A stretch of 35,377 bases of DNA, taken from contig JALHNS010000021.1 in the NCBI GenBank assembly GCA_022843445.1, positions 1-35,377 of the forward strand, written 5' to 3'. Under the pieces are notes generated by a model. It was not told the DNA's origin, did not search any database, and worked only from the letters and a program-made list of their open reading frames with translations. How positions within the stretch are numbered: the first letter of the stretch is position 1; each line of letters starts with the position of its first letter. This DNA is from Gemmata sp. (lineage in GTDB: Bacteria > Planctomycetota > Planctomycetia > Gemmatales > Gemmataceae). This document shows positions 1 through 9,433 of this stretch, one piece after another. The translations under genes were made by a program, and so were the position numbers.

Positions 1-944
1 ATGCCCGGCGGGTTGGCGACCTTCGCGATCACCTGCGCCACCTTCGCCGGCTGCTCGTGCGGGTCGTCCCACAGGCAGAACCGCGCGACCTCCAAGTGCT
101 CGGGCCGGACTTCGTCCGCGCCGCACAGGTAGGCGAACGCGCGCACCGCGCCCACGGTCTTGAACTGCCGCCGGTCACCGGGGCGCACGCCCTCCTTCGC
201 CAACTCCGCCAGCACCGACCCCAGCGCCTCCTTCGCTTCCGCGGTCCACGGCAGCGCCCGCACCTCCGCCCGCGCCACGTCCAGTTCGTGCGGGGTGATC
301 ATCGCGGACACCGCGGGCGTGTGGTCGTTGGACCACAACAACCGCTCGCGACCGGCGCGGGACCGGATCGGGCCGACCTCGGCGCGCAGCAAGAACCGGT
401 CGCTGAGCGCCGCCAGTTCCTTGCCGGTGTCGGGGCTGGCCCACTCGTTGGACGCGGCCACGCACAGCTTCAGGGGCACCGGCTTCACGACCCCGTCGCC
501 CGCGTCGTAGGTGCGCTCGTTGAGCACCTTCAGCAGGCAGTTGAGAATCGCCGACGACCCCTTGAAGACTTCGTCCAAAAACGCGAAGTCGGCCTCGGGC
601 AGTTTGCCCGCGGTGACGCGCACGTAGCGGTCCTCCTTGAGCGCGCGGAGACTGACCGGCCCGGTCACCTCTTCGAGGGTGGTGAACTTCGTGAGCAACA
701 GCGCGAACTTGGAACCGCCGGTGCGGGCCAGCACCGAGTCGAGCAGCAGCGACTTGCCGCACCCCGGCGGCCCGACGAGCAGCGCGTGTTCGCCGGCCAC
801 CAGCGCGGTCAGCACCAGATCCACCTCGTCTTCGCGCTCGATCAGCGCCGCCGACAGCTCGGCGCGCGCCGCCGCGAACTTGGCGCGGATCGGATCGTGA
901 TCGGTCGCGGCGACCGGCACGGGAACAGAACGGGACGACACCAT
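1..944 (-). CDS. RavA/MoxR-family AAA+ ATPase (3' end cut by window edge)
   Basis: This is an AAA+ ATPase of the MoxR group, RavA-like, which usually works as a chaperone-like remodelling ring with a von Willebrand factor A partner. The ATG at 944 is preceded by GGAGG seven bases upstream. Visible motifs are Walker A GPPGCGKS (Lys64), the RavA-type stretch EEVTGPVSLRALKED near residues 91-105, and Walker B FLDE (Asp124-Glu125) followed by an NCLLKVLNERTY segment typical of MoxR proteins. About 314 residues are present and the frame is open to the left edge, so the C-terminus is missing. It is co-oriented with the helicase-nuclease at 1224-5558 but 279 bases away, so it may have its own promoter. 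The expected VWA partner would lie outside the window. The family call is firm; a link to the defence genes is inference from position. Confidence 0.88.
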   Translation of the reverse strand, partial: MVSSRSVPVPVAATDHDPIRAKFAAARAELSAALIEREDEVDLVLTALVAGEHALLVGPPGCGKSLLLDSVLARTGGSKFALLLTKFTTLEEVTGPVSLRALKEDRYVRVTAGKLPEADFAFLDEVFKGSSAILNCLLKVLNERTYDAGDGVVKPVPLKLCVAASNEWASPDTGKELAALSDRFLLRAEVGPIRSRAGRERLLWSNDHTPAVSAMITPHELDVARAEVRALPWTAEAKEALGSVLAELAKEGVRPGDRRQFKTVGAVRAFAYLCGADEVRPEHLEVARFCLWDDPHEQPAKVAQVIAKVANPPG

Positions 945-1162
945 CGCAACACCTCCGAGGGCGAATGGGGCACCGCACGTCCACACCCGTCCGACACCGA
1001 CCGCGTAACGAAGCGCGGACGGGCCGACGGAGCCGTGCGGCGGAACCGCGGCTCAAGTGCTAAGCTGTGGTTCACCGTAGAGTGACGGGTTATCGACCGA
1101 AATGAAGGTACGAACGGGCGCGCCCACTCGCCGCAAGGTACACCGTCGGGATCGCTCGGACG

Positions 1163-1185
1163 GCCGCGCGCGCCGGTGGCGCGGC
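1163..1185 (-). terminator. Candidate hairpin after the helicase-nuclease gene
   Basis: A 7-bp perfect stem (GCCGCGC / GCGCGGC) with a 9-base loop lies about 40 bases past the stop codon of the minus-strand gene ending at 1224. No T-tract follows on the minus strand, so it is at best an atypical terminator. In such GC-rich DNA it could also arise by chance. Confidence 0.25.
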
Positions 1186-1223
1186 TTACCCGGCCCTCAA
1201 CTGGCGCGGTCGATCTGGTGGGC

Positions 1224-4200
1224 TCAGGTGTCGCCGAGTGCTGATCCGCCCCACACCTTCACCGGGACCCCGTCGCGGTCGCCTTCCCACAAGAGTGTGG
1301 TGCAGGTGCGTAACAGCAGGTTCTTCCACAACAGCGCGTTCGCGAACGTCTCCTCGTCCGGGCTGAACAGCGTGAAGATGCTCTGCGCGGCCACGAGGAT
1401 CATCTTCCGCTTGGCGCGACTCACCGCCACCGTGAGCCGTCGCGGGTCCAACAGGAACGCGCTCGACGCCAGCAAATAGGCGCGGTCGCTCTCGGTCGCG
1501 CTCACCAGCACCACCGTCCGCTCGCCCCCTTGGAACCGCTCCACGGTGTCGATCGCGGACTTGGTCGGCAAGCCGGTCGCGGCGTCGATCACGCACAACT
1601 GCGGGAACGCCTCTTGGAGCGCCGCGCGCTGCGCCCGGTGCGGCACCACGATGCCCAAGCCCTCCTCTGCCCCCAACCCGTACCGCGCCGGGTCCGCGAG
1701 CGCGGTCAACACGGGCGTCACGAGCGCCTGCTCGAACGCGTTGCGCACTTGGCTGGCGCACTCGCCGTGCGTCACCACCACCAGCGGGAACTCCGGCCGC
1801 AGCACCCCCGTCACGAACGGGTCCGCGTCCGCGTGCACGTCCAGCAGGTCGCGCTTCTGCGAGTGGTAGTGGATGCCGTCGTGCCGGTACACCTCTTGCC
1901 GGAGGAACTCGGCCATCGCCCCGTGCAGCCGGAAGCTCTCCGCGAACCGAATCACCGGCGGGTTCAGCGCCCGGAGCGTGTCGAACAGGCTCTCGTAGGC
2001 CGCGAACTGACGGAACGTGCGCCGCGCCTCGCGGTCCCAGTCGTGCTTCACGATGGGCGGCATCTGCCGGTGGTCGCCCACCACCACGAGCGGCGCGCCC
2101 GACTTCAGCGCGAGCGCCGCCATCGCCGCTTCCGGCAGGTTCATCTGGCTTGCCTCGTCCAGCACGAGCAGGTCGCACAGGTCGCGCCCGAAGACGCCCT
2201 TGGGCCACTTCTTCTTGAGCATCTGGTAGGTGCCGCCGGGCGTGACCGCCACCACCGCCCACTCGTGCTCCTGAATGGCGTCCGCGTTCTTGTCCTCGCC
2301 GGACTCCTTCTCGCTGTCCTTGCCCAGCGGAACGATTCCCTCCGGAGGTTGCTCGCGCGGCGCGACGCGGTAGATCGGCACCTCCAGAAGTCGCTTGTCG
2401 AAGTGCGCATCGAACAGCTTGCGGTTCGCCTGCCGCAACTCCGCGAGCTTGTCGCGCACCGCCAGCACGTTCTCCGCGAGCACGTCGGTCGCGGCGTGGG
2501 TCTTGCACGACAGGAACGCGCGGCACGGCGCTTTGGCGCGCATTGCGGCTTGCAGCCGCGCGAACACCGCGAACGCGGTGGAGTAACTCTTCCCGGTGCC
2601 CGGCGGTCCTTGCACCAAGAGCACCGGCGTGGCGGCGTGCGCGCCGATGAACTCGCGCTTGCCCGGCTCGAAGTCGTGCATCAGGCCCGCGGCGCGGAAC
2701 GCGTCCAACCCCGCGAGGAACGCCTCTTGGCCCGGCGCGCCGGCCGCGCTTCCCTGTGCCGGCGGAGTCACGAGCCGCGCGTACAGCGCGTTCGGCTCGC
2801 CGGCGCGCAGGCCTTCGACGACTTTCGCGCACCAGTAGCTGTAAATGGCGTTCGGGCACGGGTCCAGCGTGTACAGTTCGCCCTCGGCGAGGGGCCGGTT
2901 GATGCCCGCGAACACGTACGGGAGCATCGCGTCGCCCCCGAACCCGTCCTTCAGCTCGACTTCGGCCGCGGCCTTCGTCACGCGGCCCGCGGCGTCCGTT
3001 TCGGTCGCCGCGATGCGCACCAGTTCGCACCGCTGCCCGTAGAGCATCTGCTTGGGCGTGGGCGGGAACTCCTGCCGGTCCGCGACCGGGAGCCGCTCGT
3101 CGACCGTCCAGCGCCGGTACAGCACCAGCCGTTCACCCTCGCGGATCGTGGACAGCAACAGCGCCTCGTGCAGGTCGCAGTCCACGCCCGCGGTTTCGAC
3201 GCGCAACTTCAGCCGCAACCCCTCCGCCGACCACTTGCACTCCGCGGATTGCTCCTTGTTCAGCCGGAACGGCTTGTCCGGGGTGGCCGCGGTGTGCGCC
3301 GCTTTGAGCGCCTCCCGCTTCAGCCGCCGGCGCTCGTTCTCGCGGTTCTGCTCCGCGACGACCGGCTCTTGGTCCGCTTCGACGTACCGCACCAAGAGGC
3401 AGTCGCCCATCAGCACGCGGCGCTCCGCGGGCGCGTGCCGGGTCGCCTTCCAGTCGTTCAGTTCCACCAGCCGCTCGATGGTGACGAACTCGTGCAGCGC
3501 GTCCGCGAGCGTCAGCGCCTTGTCGTCGAACTTCTCCACGTTCGGGAGCGCGTAGGGCGTTTTGGTGGTGTACTTGTTGCCCGTGAGGCGCGCGGCGACG
3601 TGCTCGACGGCTTCGAGTCGGCGCGCTTCGAACGCGACCACGAGGTCGGTCGTGACGGCCCGATAGTCGGCGAACTCGTCGTGCCCGTCGGTCGGTTTCG
3701 GGAGCGCGCCCCAGCCGGCGTAGGCGTACTCCAGCGGCACCCAACTGGCGAACCGGGCGCGCTTCGTGTACCACTCGCTCTCGCCGCCGGAGTCCAGCTT
3801 GCCGAGGTAGTCGAACAGCCGCGCGCGGAACAGCTCGCGGAACTTGTGCGGGGCGTTCCATTCGAACTTCAGGAACGTCGCGACCGACTGGAGCGACTGG
3901 CAGGTCATGGGGAAGTTCTTGAACGCGCGCAGTTCCTCGTCGAGGTAGGTGGCGATGGGCGAGTCGAAGGCCGCCAACTGGGTGAGGAAGTCGTAGAGGG
4001 GCGGTGTGTGCGACAGCACCGGGGGGAAGTTGCGCGCCAGCCCTTCGAGCAACACGCGCTGCGCGCCGCGGTCGAAGAACACGACGTGGACCGGGGCCGA
4101 TTTCGGTTCGCCCTTCGGCGCGCCGGACGCCGCGAGTTCGGCAACCGCCGTTACGAGGTCGCGGGTCCACTCGACGAACAACTTGCGCTCTGTCTCGGCG

Positions 4201-5558
4201 GCGTCCGGCGGGCCGTCGGTGATGCGGACGACCGACCGCCGCGCGACCGGCGCGCCGTTCGCGCACGCGACCACGAGCGCGCCGAGCAGGTACGCGCGCC
4301 CTTCGAGGAAGTCCAATTGCGCGTCGAGGTACACCCACACGAGGTTCGGGTTCAGGTCCGGCGCGCACACCGGCAGCGTGCTGTTCCCCTTGCCGGGGAT
4401 GTACGTCAGCGCCCGCGAGCCGTCTTTGAGTACCGAGCGGCAGAAGCTCTTGGCGCGGTGAATCAGCTCATCCAAACGCGGGCCGACCGACCACGCGGCC
4501 CCGATCTGCTTCACCTGCGCCTCGCGGCCAGGCGCGGGCACCAACTCGGATGGCGTTTCGCCGTCCGCCGCAGGCGCGAAGTCCTTGAGCGCGGCGAGCG
4601 CGGGAATGGTGGTGACGCCAGCCCGGTGCAGCGCGTCCTTGTCGGTGCCGGTGGCGTAGGGGAGCAGCGACAGGTCCTTGGCCTCCGCGCTCCACTTCAT
4701 GCAGAACTCGGTATACAGGCAGTCGTCGCACTTGAAGTTCAGCGCGTACGGCACGTCTTCGAAGGGCGTCGCCGCCACGCGACGGGCGGTGGAGTCGGCG
4801 CCGAGCACGAGGTCGTGCGCGGCGCGCGTGTACGCCTCTGGGTCCGCGACCACTTCGAGCAGGTATCCGTCGACGCCGAAGGTGCTCTGTGCGGCTTCGC
4901 GCAAGGGCCGAAGGTCGTCTTCCTCTTCCGGCGTGGGATCGGGCGGCGGGCGAAACAGGATCGCCGTCTGCGGTTCCTCGTGCGCGACGCTCGCGTCCTT
5001 CAGAATCGCTTCCAGCATGAGCCGGTAGAACGCGACCTGAAGCCGGTGCTCGACCTTCGCTTCGACCGTGGACTTCATGTCCGCGATCAGCACGCGCAGC
5101 ACACCGTCGGCGGCGCGCGAGAGCCGGATCAGGTCCACGTCGCCGCGCAGCCGCCAGTCGTTAAGCCCGGCTTCCAATCGCACTTGGAAGAGGGTGACAG
5201 TTTCGCCGGGTTTGAGCGCGCGGGCAGCGGTGACCACTTCGGCGTTGTTGGCCTTCCGATTGGCAGACTTCCCGTGAATCGCGACGTAGTTGACGCACTT
5301 CCCCTTCGCGGCGATGTCCTTCTCGACGTCGCTCTCGAAGGTGCTGCCGGAGAGCGACAGCAGCGGCGCGAGGCGCTGCACGTTAACCCCGTACGGCTCC
5401 ACGAACGTCTGCCCGGCGCGCTCGGCGAGCCGGAACCGCAGGAACCGCTCGCACTGTTGCAGTCGCACGAACCGCGTGACGTCGGTGGGCGTGAGCCGCA
5501 GGGGGGCGGTGGTGGGCAGAACGGGCAAGGCGACTGGGACGACTGGCATGGACTTCAC
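1224..5558 (-). CDS. Fe-S PD-(D/E)XK nuclease / RNase H-like / Dna2-type SF1 helicase fusion
   Basis: A 1444-residue multidomain DNA-processing enzyme. Numbering is from the GTG at 5558; an in-frame ATG at 5549 (Met4) is equally possible because neither has a clear ribosome site. The N-terminal nuclease shows GDVD near residue 142, DMK (Asp160, Lys162) and a later Gln (LQVAFY, about 174). Cys36 plus Cys277, Cys280 and Cys286 reproduce the one-plus-three cysteine pattern that holds a 4Fe-4S cluster in Cas4, AddB and Dna2. A middle segment (about 400-520, with YLDAQLD and YLLGALVVA) looks like the YprB/TM0106-type RNase H fold. The C-terminal third is an Upf1/Dna2-like SF1 helicase: GPPGTGKS (Lys990), LDEAS (about 1133), GDHRQMPP, ERFQGGE and VAVSRAK. 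It is divergent from hsdM. A defence role is inferred; repair is the alternative. Confidence 0.88.
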   Translation of the reverse strand: MKSMPVVPVALPVLPTTAPLRLTPTDVTRFVRLQQCERFLRFRLAERAGQTFVEPYGVNVQRLAPLLSLSGSTFESDVEKDIAAKGKCVNYVAIHGKSANRKANNAEVVTAARALKPGETVTLFQVRLEAGLNDWRLRGDVDLIRLSRAADGVLRVLIADMKSTVEAKVEHRLQVAFYRLMLEAILKDASVAHEEPQTAILFRPPPDPTPEEEDDLRPLREAAQSTFGVDGYLLEVVADPEAYTRAAHDLVLGADSTARRVAATPFEDVPYALNFKCDDCLYTEFCMKWSAEAKDLSLLPYATGTDKDALHRAGVTTIPALAALKDFAPAADGETPSELVPAPGREAQVKQIGAAWSVGPRLDELIHRAKSFCRSVLKDGSRALTYIPGKGNSTLPVCAPDLNPNLVWVYLDAQLDFLEGRAYLLGALVVACANGAPVARRSVVRITDGPPDAAETERKLFVEWTRDLVTAVAELAASGAPKGEPKSAPVHVVFFDRGAQRVLLEGLARNFPPVLSHTPPLYDFLTQLAAFDSPIATYLDEELRAFKNFPMTCQSLQSVATFLKFEWNAPHKFRELFRARLFDYLGKLDSGGESEWYTKRARFASWVPLEYAYAGWGALPKPTDGHDEFADYRAVTTDLVVAFEARRLEAVEHVAARLTGNKYTTKTPYALPNVEKFDDKALTLADALHEFVTIERLVELNDWKATRHAPAERRVLMGDCLLVRYVEADQEPVVAEQNRENERRRLKREALKAAHTAATPDKPFRLNKEQSAECKWSAEGLRLKLRVETAGVDCDLHEALLLSTIREGERLVLYRRWTVDERLPVADRQEFPPTPKQMLYGQRCELVRIAATETDAAGRVTKAAAEVELKDGFGGDAMLPYVFAGINRPLAEGELYTLDPCPNAIYSYWCAKVVEGLRAGEPNALYARLVTPPAQGSAAGAPGQEAFLAGLDAFRAAGLMHDFEPGKREFIGAHAATPVLLVQGPPGTGKSYSTAFAVFARLQAAMRAKAPCRAFLSCKTHAATDVLAENVLAVRDKLAELRQANRKLFDAHFDKRLLEVPIYRVAPREQPPEGIVPLGKDSEKESGEDKNADAIQEHEWAVVAVTPGGTYQMLKKKWPKGVFGRDLCDLLVLDEASQMNLPEAAMAALALKSGAPLVVVGDHRQMPPIVKHDWDREARRTFRQFAAYESLFDTLRALNPPVIRFAESFRLHGAMAEFLRQEVYRHDGIHYHSQKRDLLDVHADADPFVTGVLRPEFPLVVVTHGECASQVRNAFEQALVTPVLTALADPARYGLGAEEGLGIVVPHRAQRAALQEAFPQLCVIDAATGLPTKSAIDTVERFQGGERTVVLVSATESDRAYLLASSAFLLDPRRLTVAVSRAKRKMILVAAQSIFTLFSPDEETFANALLWKNLLLRTCTTLLWEGDRDGVPVKVWGGSALGDT

Positions 5559-5594
5559 CGCGGGGAGGAGTTCTCCAACCGAGCGCTTTGGTGG

Positions 5595-5624
5595 TTGTTC
5601 GGGGTGCTGGGGTGATGGTAAACT
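5595..5624 (+). promoter_or_regulatory. Possible sigma70-like promoter for the hsd operon
   Basis: TTGTTC (5595-5600) and TAAACT (5619-5624) are separated by 18 bases in the divergent region between the helicase-nuclease and hsdM, about 118 bases before the hsdM ATG. The site is AT-richer than its surroundings. The match is modest and found by eye only. Confidence 0.3.
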
Positions 5625-5741
5625 ATCCTCCCCAAGGTGAACAGCCGCCCGAAGAAATAAACGAGCGAGCGGCCGTCAGATTAAAGCCGCAGCCCGCCGC
5701 TCGTCCTGACACCGTTGGTGCCCCGAAGGATCGCGCAGCCC

Positions 5742-8210
5742 ATGGCCCTCAAGAAGTCCGAACTCTACTCGTCGCTGTGGAAGAGCTGCGACGAACTCCG
5801 CGGCGGTATGGACGCCTCGCAGTACAAGGACTACGTCCTCGTGCTGCTCTTCGTGAAGTACGTCTCCGACAAGTACGCGGGGCAGAAGGACGCACTCCTC
5901 AACGTCCCCGCGGGGGGCGGGTTCGCGGACATGGTCGCCGTGAAGGGCGACCCGGAGATCGGCGACAAGATCAACAAGATCATCGGCACCCTGGCGAAGG
6001 CCAACGGGCTCGAAGGGGTGATCGACCAGACCGACTTCAACGACCCGGAGAAGCTCGGCAAGGGCACGGAGATGGTGGACCGTCTGTCCAACCTGGTCGG
6101 CATCTTCAACACCCCCGAACTCGACTTCCGCGGCAACCGGGCCGAGGGCGACGACCTGCTGGGCGACGCCTACGAGTACCTGATGCGGCACTTCGCCACG
6201 GAGAGCGGCAAGAGCAAGGGGCAGTTCTACACGCCGGCCGAAGTGTCGCGGGTGATGTCGAAGGTGCTGGGCGTCGGCACCGCGAAGTCTGCCACGCCGA
6301 CCATCTACGACCCCACGTGCGGGTCCGGGTCGCTGCTGCTGAAGGCCCACGACGAGGCGAAGAGCGTCACCGGCCGCGAGTTCACCCTGTACGGCCAGGA
6401 GATGGACAACGCCACGGCCGCGTTGGCGAAGATGAACATGTGGCTGCACGACTGCGGCACGGCCGAGGTCTGGAAGGACAACGTCCTCGCCGCCCCGTAC
6501 TTCAAGGACGAGAAGAACAAGGACAACCTCAAGACCTTCGACTTCGTCGTCGCCAACCCGCCGTTCTCGGCCAAGTCGTGGACGAACGGCGTCAACGTGG
6601 CGAACGACCCGTACGAGCGGTTCAAGTTCGGCGTCCCGCCCGCCAAGAACGGGGACATGGCGTTCCTGCTCCACATCCTCGCGTCGCTCAAGAGCACCGG
6701 GAAGGCGGCGGTAAACCTGCCCCACGGCGTCCTGTTCCGCGGGAACGCCGAGGCCGCCATCCGCCGCGAGATCGTGAGCCGCGGGTACATCAAGGGCGTC
6801 ATCGGCCTGCCGCCGAACCTCTTCTACGGCACCGGCATCCCTGCCTGCATCATCGTCCTCGACAAGGAGGGGGCCGCGGACCGCAAGGCCGTCTTCATGA
6901 TCGACGCCAGCAAGGGGTTCATGAAGGACGGGAACAAGAACCGGCTCCGGGCGCAGGACATCCACAAGATCGTGGACACCTTCAACCGCCAGGTCGAGAT
7001 CCCGCGGTACTCGCGGCTGGTGCCGCTGACGGAGATCGCCGACGCCAAGAACGCCTACAACCTGAACATCCCGCGGTACATCGACAGCAGCGAGCCGGAA
7101 GACCTGCAAGACATCGACGCCCACCTCCGCGGCGGCATCCCGGTCCGCGACGTCGACGCCCTTGATCGCTACTGGAAGGTGTTCCCCGGTGTGCGGGCTT
7201 CCCTGTTCAAGAATGCCGACCGCACCGGCTACTGCTCGCTCGCGGTCGCTCCGGCCGATCTCAAGGCGACTATCTTCGGCCACGCCGAGTTCACGACGTT
7301 CAACGAGTCGGTGACCGCACTGTTCGCCAAGTGGAAGAAGGCGAACACGCCGAAGCTCAGGGGCATCGCTGTCGGCGACCGGCCGAAGGTGTTGCTCGAC
7401 GTCATTTCGGAACACCTACTGAAGACGTTCGAGGCGGCTCCCCTGGTGGACCCGTACGACGTGTACCAGCACCTGATGACGTACTGGGCCGACGTCATGC
7501 AGGACGACGTGTACGCCGTCAGCCACGACGGCTGGGTGAAGGCCGTGAAGCCGCAGTTCATCGTCGAGGAGAAGGGCAAGAAGAGCACGACCAAGCCCGA
7601 CCTGGTCGTCGGCAAGAAGAAGTTCAAGGTCGAGCTGGTGCCCCCGGCTTTGATCGTCGGCCGCTACTACGAGGCCGAGAGACTGGAGATCGAGCGGTGG
7701 GAGGCCGAGGCCGCGAAAGCGGTGCAGGCTCTCGACGAGTTGGAAGAGGAACACGGGGGCGAGGAGGGGTTGCTCGCGGAGGTCACCGACGAGAAGGGGA
7801 AGATTACGAAGGGCGCACTCACCGCCCGGCTGAAGACCATCAAGGGTGACAAGGAGTTCGCCGACGAGTTGAAGGTGCTGGAGCAGTACGCCCGGTTGCT
7901 CGAAGAGGAGTCGAAGGCGTTGGCGAAGGCGGGCGAGTTTCAGGACGCACTCGACGAGAAGGTGCTGGCGAAGTACGGGGCACTCACCGAGGACGAGGTC
8001 AAGACGCTGGTTGTGGATGACAAGTGGGTGAAGACGCTCGCGGCCGACGTGCAGAGCGAACTGGACCGCGTGTCACAGGCACTCACCGGCCGCGTCAAGC
8101 AACTGGCCGAGCGGTACGCCACGCCGCTGCCGAAACTGGGCACGGAACTGGAGGCCCTGTCGGCCCGTGTCGGGAGCCATCTCAAGAAGATGGGGGCGTC
8201 ATGGAAGTGA
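5742..8210 (+). CDS. hsdM: Type I restriction-modification DNA methyltransferase subunit HsdM
   Basis: N6-adenine methyltransferase subunit (822 residues) that, with HsdS, methylates the host's recognition sites. The N-terminal HsdM_N-type helical domain (KSELYSSLWKSCDELRGG onward, about 5-130) precedes the catalytic domain with motif I DPTCGSGSLL (about 190-199, SAM binding) and motif IV NPPF (Asn272-Phe275). After about residue 480 comes a long extension, with a segment from about 550 and a charged, coiled-coil-rich tail (about 640-822), as in the longer HsdM subclass. The ATG at 5742 is preferred over an upstream TTG (5715) because GAAGGA lies 11 bases before it and the MALKKSEL start is family-like. 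Its stop overlaps the hsdS start by 10 bases, so the two are translationally coupled. Confidence 0.95.
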   Translation: MALKKSELYSSLWKSCDELRGGMDASQYKDYVLVLLFVKYVSDKYAGQKDALLNVPAGGGFADMVAVKGDPEIGDKINKIIGTLAKANGLEGVIDQTDFNDPEKLGKGTEMVDRLSNLVGIFNTPELDFRGNRAEGDDLLGDAYEYLMRHFATESGKSKGQFYTPAEVSRVMSKVLGVGTAKSATPTIYDPTCGSGSLLLKAHDEAKSVTGREFTLYGQEMDNATAALAKMNMWLHDCGTAEVWKDNVLAAPYFKDEKNKDNLKTFDFVVANPPFSAKSWTNGVNVANDPYERFKFGVPPAKNGDMAFLLHILASLKSTGKAAVNLPHGVLFRGNAEAAIRREIVSRGYIKGVIGLPPNLFYGTGIPACIIVLDKEGAADRKAVFMIDASKGFMKDGNKNRLRAQDIHKIVDTFNRQVEIPRYSRLVPLTEIADAKNAYNLNIPRYIDSSEPEDLQDIDAHLRGGIPVRDVDALDRYWKVFPGVRASLFKNADRTGYCSLAVAPADLKATIFGHAEFTTFNESVTALFAKWKKANTPKLRGIAVGDRPKVLLDVISEHLLKTFEAAPLVDPYDVYQHLMTYWADVMQDDVYAVSHDGWVKAVKPQFIVEEKGKKSTTKPDLVVGKKKFKVELVPPALIVGRYYEAERLEIERWEAEAAKAVQALDELEEEHGGEEGLLAEVTDEKGKITKGALTARLKTIKGDKEFADELKVLEQYARLLEEESKALAKAGEFQDALDEKVLAKYGALTEDEVKTLVVDDKWVKTLAADVQSELDRVSQALTGRVKQLAERYATPLPKLGTELEALSARVGSHLKKMGASWK

Positions 8211-9433
8211 AGCCCGGCTACAAGCAGACCGACGTGGGCGTGATCCCAGACGGGTGGGAGGTCACGAAGATCGGGACCGCTGGCCAAGTGCTGGGCGGGA
8301 GACAACGCTCCCCTCATAACACCGGCGAACTCTGCAAATACCTGCGCGTTGCTAACGTGTTCGACGGTTACGTTGACACGAGCGACGTGCTGGAGATGCC
8401 TTTCACGACGAAAGAGAAGGAGCGGTTTCTGCTCCGGGACGGTGACATCCTACTCAACGAGGGTCAGAGTCTCGAACTCGTCGGCCGGAGTGCGATCTAC
8501 CGCGGGCAGCCCTCGGATTGTTGTTTCCAGAACACGCTGGTCCGCTTCAGAGCCAATGAGGGCACGATACCGGAGTTCGCGCAAGTCGTCTTCCAGCGGT
8601 ATCTCGTCACCGGCGTGTTCGCGTCCATCGCGTCGCAGACGACGTCGATCGCTCACCTGGGTTCGGGGCGGTTCGCAAATCTCCCTTTTCCAGTTCCACC
8701 GCTCCCCGAACAGCGGGCCATCGCGGCGGCGTTGGGCGATGTCGATGCGCTACTCGCGTTGCTGGACCAGTCCATCGTCAAGAAACGCGATCTCAAGCAG
8801 GCCGCGATGCAGCAACTGCTCACCGGCCAAACCCGGCTGCCGGGCTTCCGCGGGGAGTGGGAAAAGAAAACGCTGGGCGAGATCGGTGACTGCGTCATCG
8901 GCCTGACATACCAACCGGAGGATGTCGTGGAGCACGGCACCCTGGTGCTACGGGCTTCCAACATCCAAGACCGGAAACTGAGCTACGAGGACTGCGTCTT
9001 TGTGGAGAAGACGATCCCGCCTCACCTTTTCGTTCGTGAAGGCGACATTCTGGTATGTGTCCGCAACGGAAGCAGAGCTCTCATTGGGAAGTGCGTGCGG
9101 CTTGACAAGGACGCAGCAGGCCACTCGTTCGGGGCCTTTATGTCCGTCTTCCGCACGCCGCACTCCCGGTTCCTCGTGCATGTGTTTCAGTCGAACATCA
9201 TTCAGCGACAGATCCACGAGAACATCGGGGCCACGATCAACCAGATTACGAACAAGGACATGAAGTCCTTCCGAGTTGAGCTTCCACCCGTCGAAGAGCA
9301 GATGGCGATTGCCGAAGTGCTCTCCGACATGGACGCGGAGATCGCGGCGTTGGAAGATCGGCGGGACAAGACGAAGTTGCTCAAGGAGGGGATGATGCAG
9401 GAGTTGCTGACCGGGCGCACGAGGCTGCTATGA
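8201..9433 (+). CDS. hsdS: Type I restriction-modification specificity subunit HsdS
   Basis: DNA-recognition subunit (410 residues) that sets the bipartite target sequence for methylation and restriction. Two target-recognition domains are visible. The first runs from the YKQTDVGVIPDGWEV start to PLPEQRAIAAALGDVDALL; the second from GEWEKKTLGEIGD to PPVEEQMAIAEVLSDMDAEIAALE. Each is followed by a conserved helical spacer ending in QLLTGQTRL or ELLTGRTRL, the usual internal repeat of HsdS that fixes the gap between half-sites. The ATG at 8201 lies inside the end of hsdM, and the stop overlaps the next ATG as ATGA. The recognition sequence cannot be read from the protein by eye. Confidence 0.95.
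   Translation: MEVKPGYKQTDVGVIPDGWEVTKIGTAGQVLGGRQRSPHNTGELCKYLRVANVFDGYVDTSDVLEMPFTTKEKERFLLRDGDILLNEGQSLELVGRSAIYRGQPSDCCFQNTLVRFRANEGTIPEFAQVVFQRYLVTGVFASIASQTTSIAHLGSGRFANLPFPVPPLPEQRAIAAALGDVDALLALLDQSIVKKRDLKQAAMQQLLTGQTRLPGFRGEWEKKTLGEIGDCVIGLTYQPEDVVEHGTLVLRASNIQDRKLSYEDCVFVEKTIPPHLFVREGDILVCVRNGSRALIGKCVRLDKDAAGHSFGAFMSVFRTPHSRFLVHVFQSNIIQRQIHENIGATINQITNKDMKSFRVELPPVEEQMAIAEVLSDMDAEIAALEDRRDKTKLLKEGMMQELLTGRTRLL

Noticed and set aside
1530-5615. Long plus-strand open frame opposite the helicase-nuclease
   Set aside because: Its translation is Arg/Val/Glu/Gln-rich low-complexity sequence with no motif. It is the mirror of a well-supported minus-strand gene in GC-rich DNA.
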